A stretch of 64,000 bases of DNA from Plectrocnemia conspersa (taxonomy: Eukaryota; Arthropoda; Insecta; Trichoptera; Polycentropodidae). Positions 61,581-64,000 of this stretch are shown here, in pieces. Where the stretch lies: positions 124,001 through 188,000 of the forward strand of contig VTFK01000345.1 in NCBI GenBank assembly GCA_009617715.1, written 5' to 3'. Positions within the stretch are counted from its first letter, which is position 1, and the number at the start of each line of letters is the position of its first letter. The notes beneath the pieces are model-generated. The model saw nothing but the letters and a program-made list of their open reading frames with translations. It made no database searches and had not been told where the DNA came from. The position numbers were made by a program, and so were the translations under genes.

Positions 61581-64000
61581 CCTATATTGAGAACCTCTGT
61601 TTAAGTCAGATACAAAATATAAATTCAAGAACATGTTTTAATATATATGTGCTACTGAAGCCTAATGTAGCATGGTCCTTCTTTGAACTAGACTAGTGGT
61701 GTTTATTGTTGTCACCAGCAAAGCCAGGTGTATGAATTGCATGCCGGTTTAGAAAGTATTTTCTTATTTGCAACGAGGCAAGCAGTAACTTTTCACTGAC
61801 GGATATGTATTTCGCCTTATTATAGTTTACCTTGGCACTCCATGGTTTATATATCGAAAAGTTGCTTTTAGCGATGGCTATAACCTAGCTACGAACTCGA
61901 TATCGTTTGAATATGAAAGTATTTGGATTTATTTATTTACATACTAAGGCATCACCTTGCTCAGTACATTCTATACATCGAACTCAATCCATACTCTATA
62001 TATAAAATTTGCAATTGAAAGCTAACCTATTTTTATTGGTTACAAGGGAAGTTTAAGGACCGCTTTGCCATCTTAGATTTAGGTGAGTTTACATTAAAAA
62101 AATACCATGATTCATAATAAACTATAATTAAACAATCAAAAATTTAAATTAAGGATATGATCATATACATATATATTTAAAAATATCCCTAATAACTGTT
62201 GATAAAACAAAACTCATTTTTTTCTAATATTTATATTTTAAATATTGGTAAAAATTTAAATATATATTTTTATTTATTTTGATATTTAAGTTTATTTGTA
62301 CGTATGAAATTCACTCTTTTGTGATGCTTCATCGTGGGATGTATGATATTTTACATCCAAATATATTGATATGAAGTAACAGTTATTCGATAAATAATAA
62401 TTCGTCTATTCATTATAGGTTTTAAGACCAATTTTTAATATTTTCTGTATGTATAACAATGAAATATATAATGTGACTATACATCAAATATAATATTTTT
62501 CTTTATACAATTGATTTTTCATAAATCATATCGATAAATGAATTAACTTTACAATACACAGCTTGATACATAGAACCAAAATATGCGTGAATTAGTTCAA
62601 TAAATTAGAATTGATGTTAATGTTTATATTATTATTTTTTTATATTGAGCATCTAGATTCTAGAATATAACTGGCAAATGTATATTTTTATTTTATAAAA
62701 ATATTTGAAGAATAGCAAAAGCAAAAATACCAAAAAAAATTTAAGCCGACCCTAATAGAGAATGTTTGAACACATGACTTGGCCATTAATATCATAAAAA
62801 CTTTTAAACAATTCATTTTTAGTCGTTTATCTTAAAATAAACATTATAAAATTTTTAAAATGCCGATTTTTAAAGACAAAAAAACATGAGAAGGATAATA
62901 ATGATATAAACTATAAAAAAGGATAATAAAACCTCGGAATATATTTTTCACATAAATTGTGATGCAAATTTTTTGTGCTGAAAAATTAATATACAAGCTT
63001 AAGTTTAAATATATTTATATATTGTATATATCTTATCGACAAAACCTTATTATTAATTTTTTGCATTTTAAAATCGATTGGAATTCAATTACAAGAATCA
63101 CTACACAACTTTTAATATTAAAATAAAATTTAATATAAAAATTAATATTTTCGGCTCTACATATTTTATAAGTGTTCAAAAGAATATCATAAAGCTAAAT
63201 ATCTTATATAAATTACGTGAAGTACGTATTAAAATTGAGCAACCTAATTCTCATTTGAAGGGCTTGCCGTCATTGCGACTCCAAGATTTTAAAAATTTAA
63301 AAATATAATTTCGTTTAACTAACATGTTATCAGACTAACAGTAGCAATATGTTTCCTATAAATAAAAATCAATAATAATAATTTATAAAACGTCAAAAAA
63401 ATTCACTGGACAACTTAACAACATTATTAAAATATAATACCACAATTACTACGATAAATCAAGCCAACGTAAATTTAAATATACATATAAAACCCCATAG
63501 CAAATTTTAAGCTTTATATTTTTTTCCTATTTCAAAACAATTTTTTTATTGTGAGTTTTAATTGAAAATTTAAATATTTTTTATGATTTAGATTCGTAAA
63601 AAGCTTAGATTCACTTAGCATAAAACGATTTATTTTTTTATTGTAAAAGAATTTTCCAGAAATTACTAAGTTGTATTCCATACCCTAATAAGCTTACTTT
63701 TAAATTGTACTACGTTACACAATATGTTTTACAAAAATAAAATTTCACAAGAATTTCTCTAAAAAAATATTATTAAAAATGGTTATTAACCAACTTTTTA
63801 TATCACATATTTTGAACCTTTTTTATAACGTAAAAACTAAAAGGACAGCATTTTTGTGTAACTTATTTTATAACCTACGCATCAGAATGGAAAAATTAAA
63901 GCATTTTTTGTAAAAGTTGAGTTTTCCAATTTTCATTTAAGACCGTCTATTTATTTAGTTATAATAAATCTTTCGTTAGATCATAAACACAATAAACAAT
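61580..64000. other. AT-rich stretch
   Basis: Nothing supported. The frame at 63078-63308 has AT-driven composition and no domain. Confidence 0.5.

Overview
The window is AT-rich (roughly 70% by eye), spliced, transposon-laden animal DNA, almost certainly from an insect. I see no bacterial operons, tRNA or rRNA genes, and no CRISPR array. The only host coding sequence I can name is one 82-base exon on the minus strand at 24995-25076. It encodes the middle of the first RNA-recognition motif of an RNA-binding protein of the Musashi/Rbp6 group, with a good acceptor and donor. I found neither the neighbouring exon carrying RNP2 nor the one carrying RNP1, so the window reads as the interior of one very large gene: at least about 25 kb of intron downstream of the exon and about 39 kb upstream. 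The order of insect is not resolved; the dipteran Rbp6 exon I remember differs, so a non-dipteran is my guess.

The introns alternate between two textures. About twenty islands of 150-1200 bases are richer in GC and CpG and have non-repetitive sequence. They have no convincing coding content and are candidates for regulatory or otherwise constrained non-coding DNA (for example 1960-2600, 8910-9560, 14060-15240, 36640-37400, 38860-42300, 49500-50950, 55990-57140, 60990-61570). Between them lie very AT-rich stretches and transposon remains.

The mobile elements are varied. A young, 5'-truncated Jockey-type LINE (47868-49086, minus) has an open reverse-transcriptase frame and a perfect 14-base target-site duplication. 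An old relative lies at 33910-34465 in the same orientation. A second reverse-transcriptase family has left relics at 22920-23720, 27873-29061 and 52066-52185, and there is a separate LINE C-terminus at 13660-13817. DNA transposons include a mariner pseudogene (51344-51990), a piggyBac-like relic (19202-21089), two TA-flanked elements (16635-17505 and 37863-38177, with a partial second copy of the latter family at 7907-8050), a TTAA-flanked MITE (17180-17284) nested in the first of these, hAT-like elements, and a foldback MITE (24782-24967) lying only about 28 bases from the end of the Rbp6-like exon.

The most striking structure is at 52628-55608. Two different hAT-type elements sit end to end, and the same 8-base duplication GTTACAGC occurs before, between and after them. 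The first carries a decayed hAT transposase C-terminus and is itself interrupted by a third element with 21-base perfect terminal inverted repeats. Other unexplained repeats are a duplicated segment of 49/50 identity shared by two GC-rich islands (39183 and 41606), a hairpin-forming repeat at 1671 and 31645, and repeat pairs at 35440/44095 and 22070/60175. I found no new protein-coding system.
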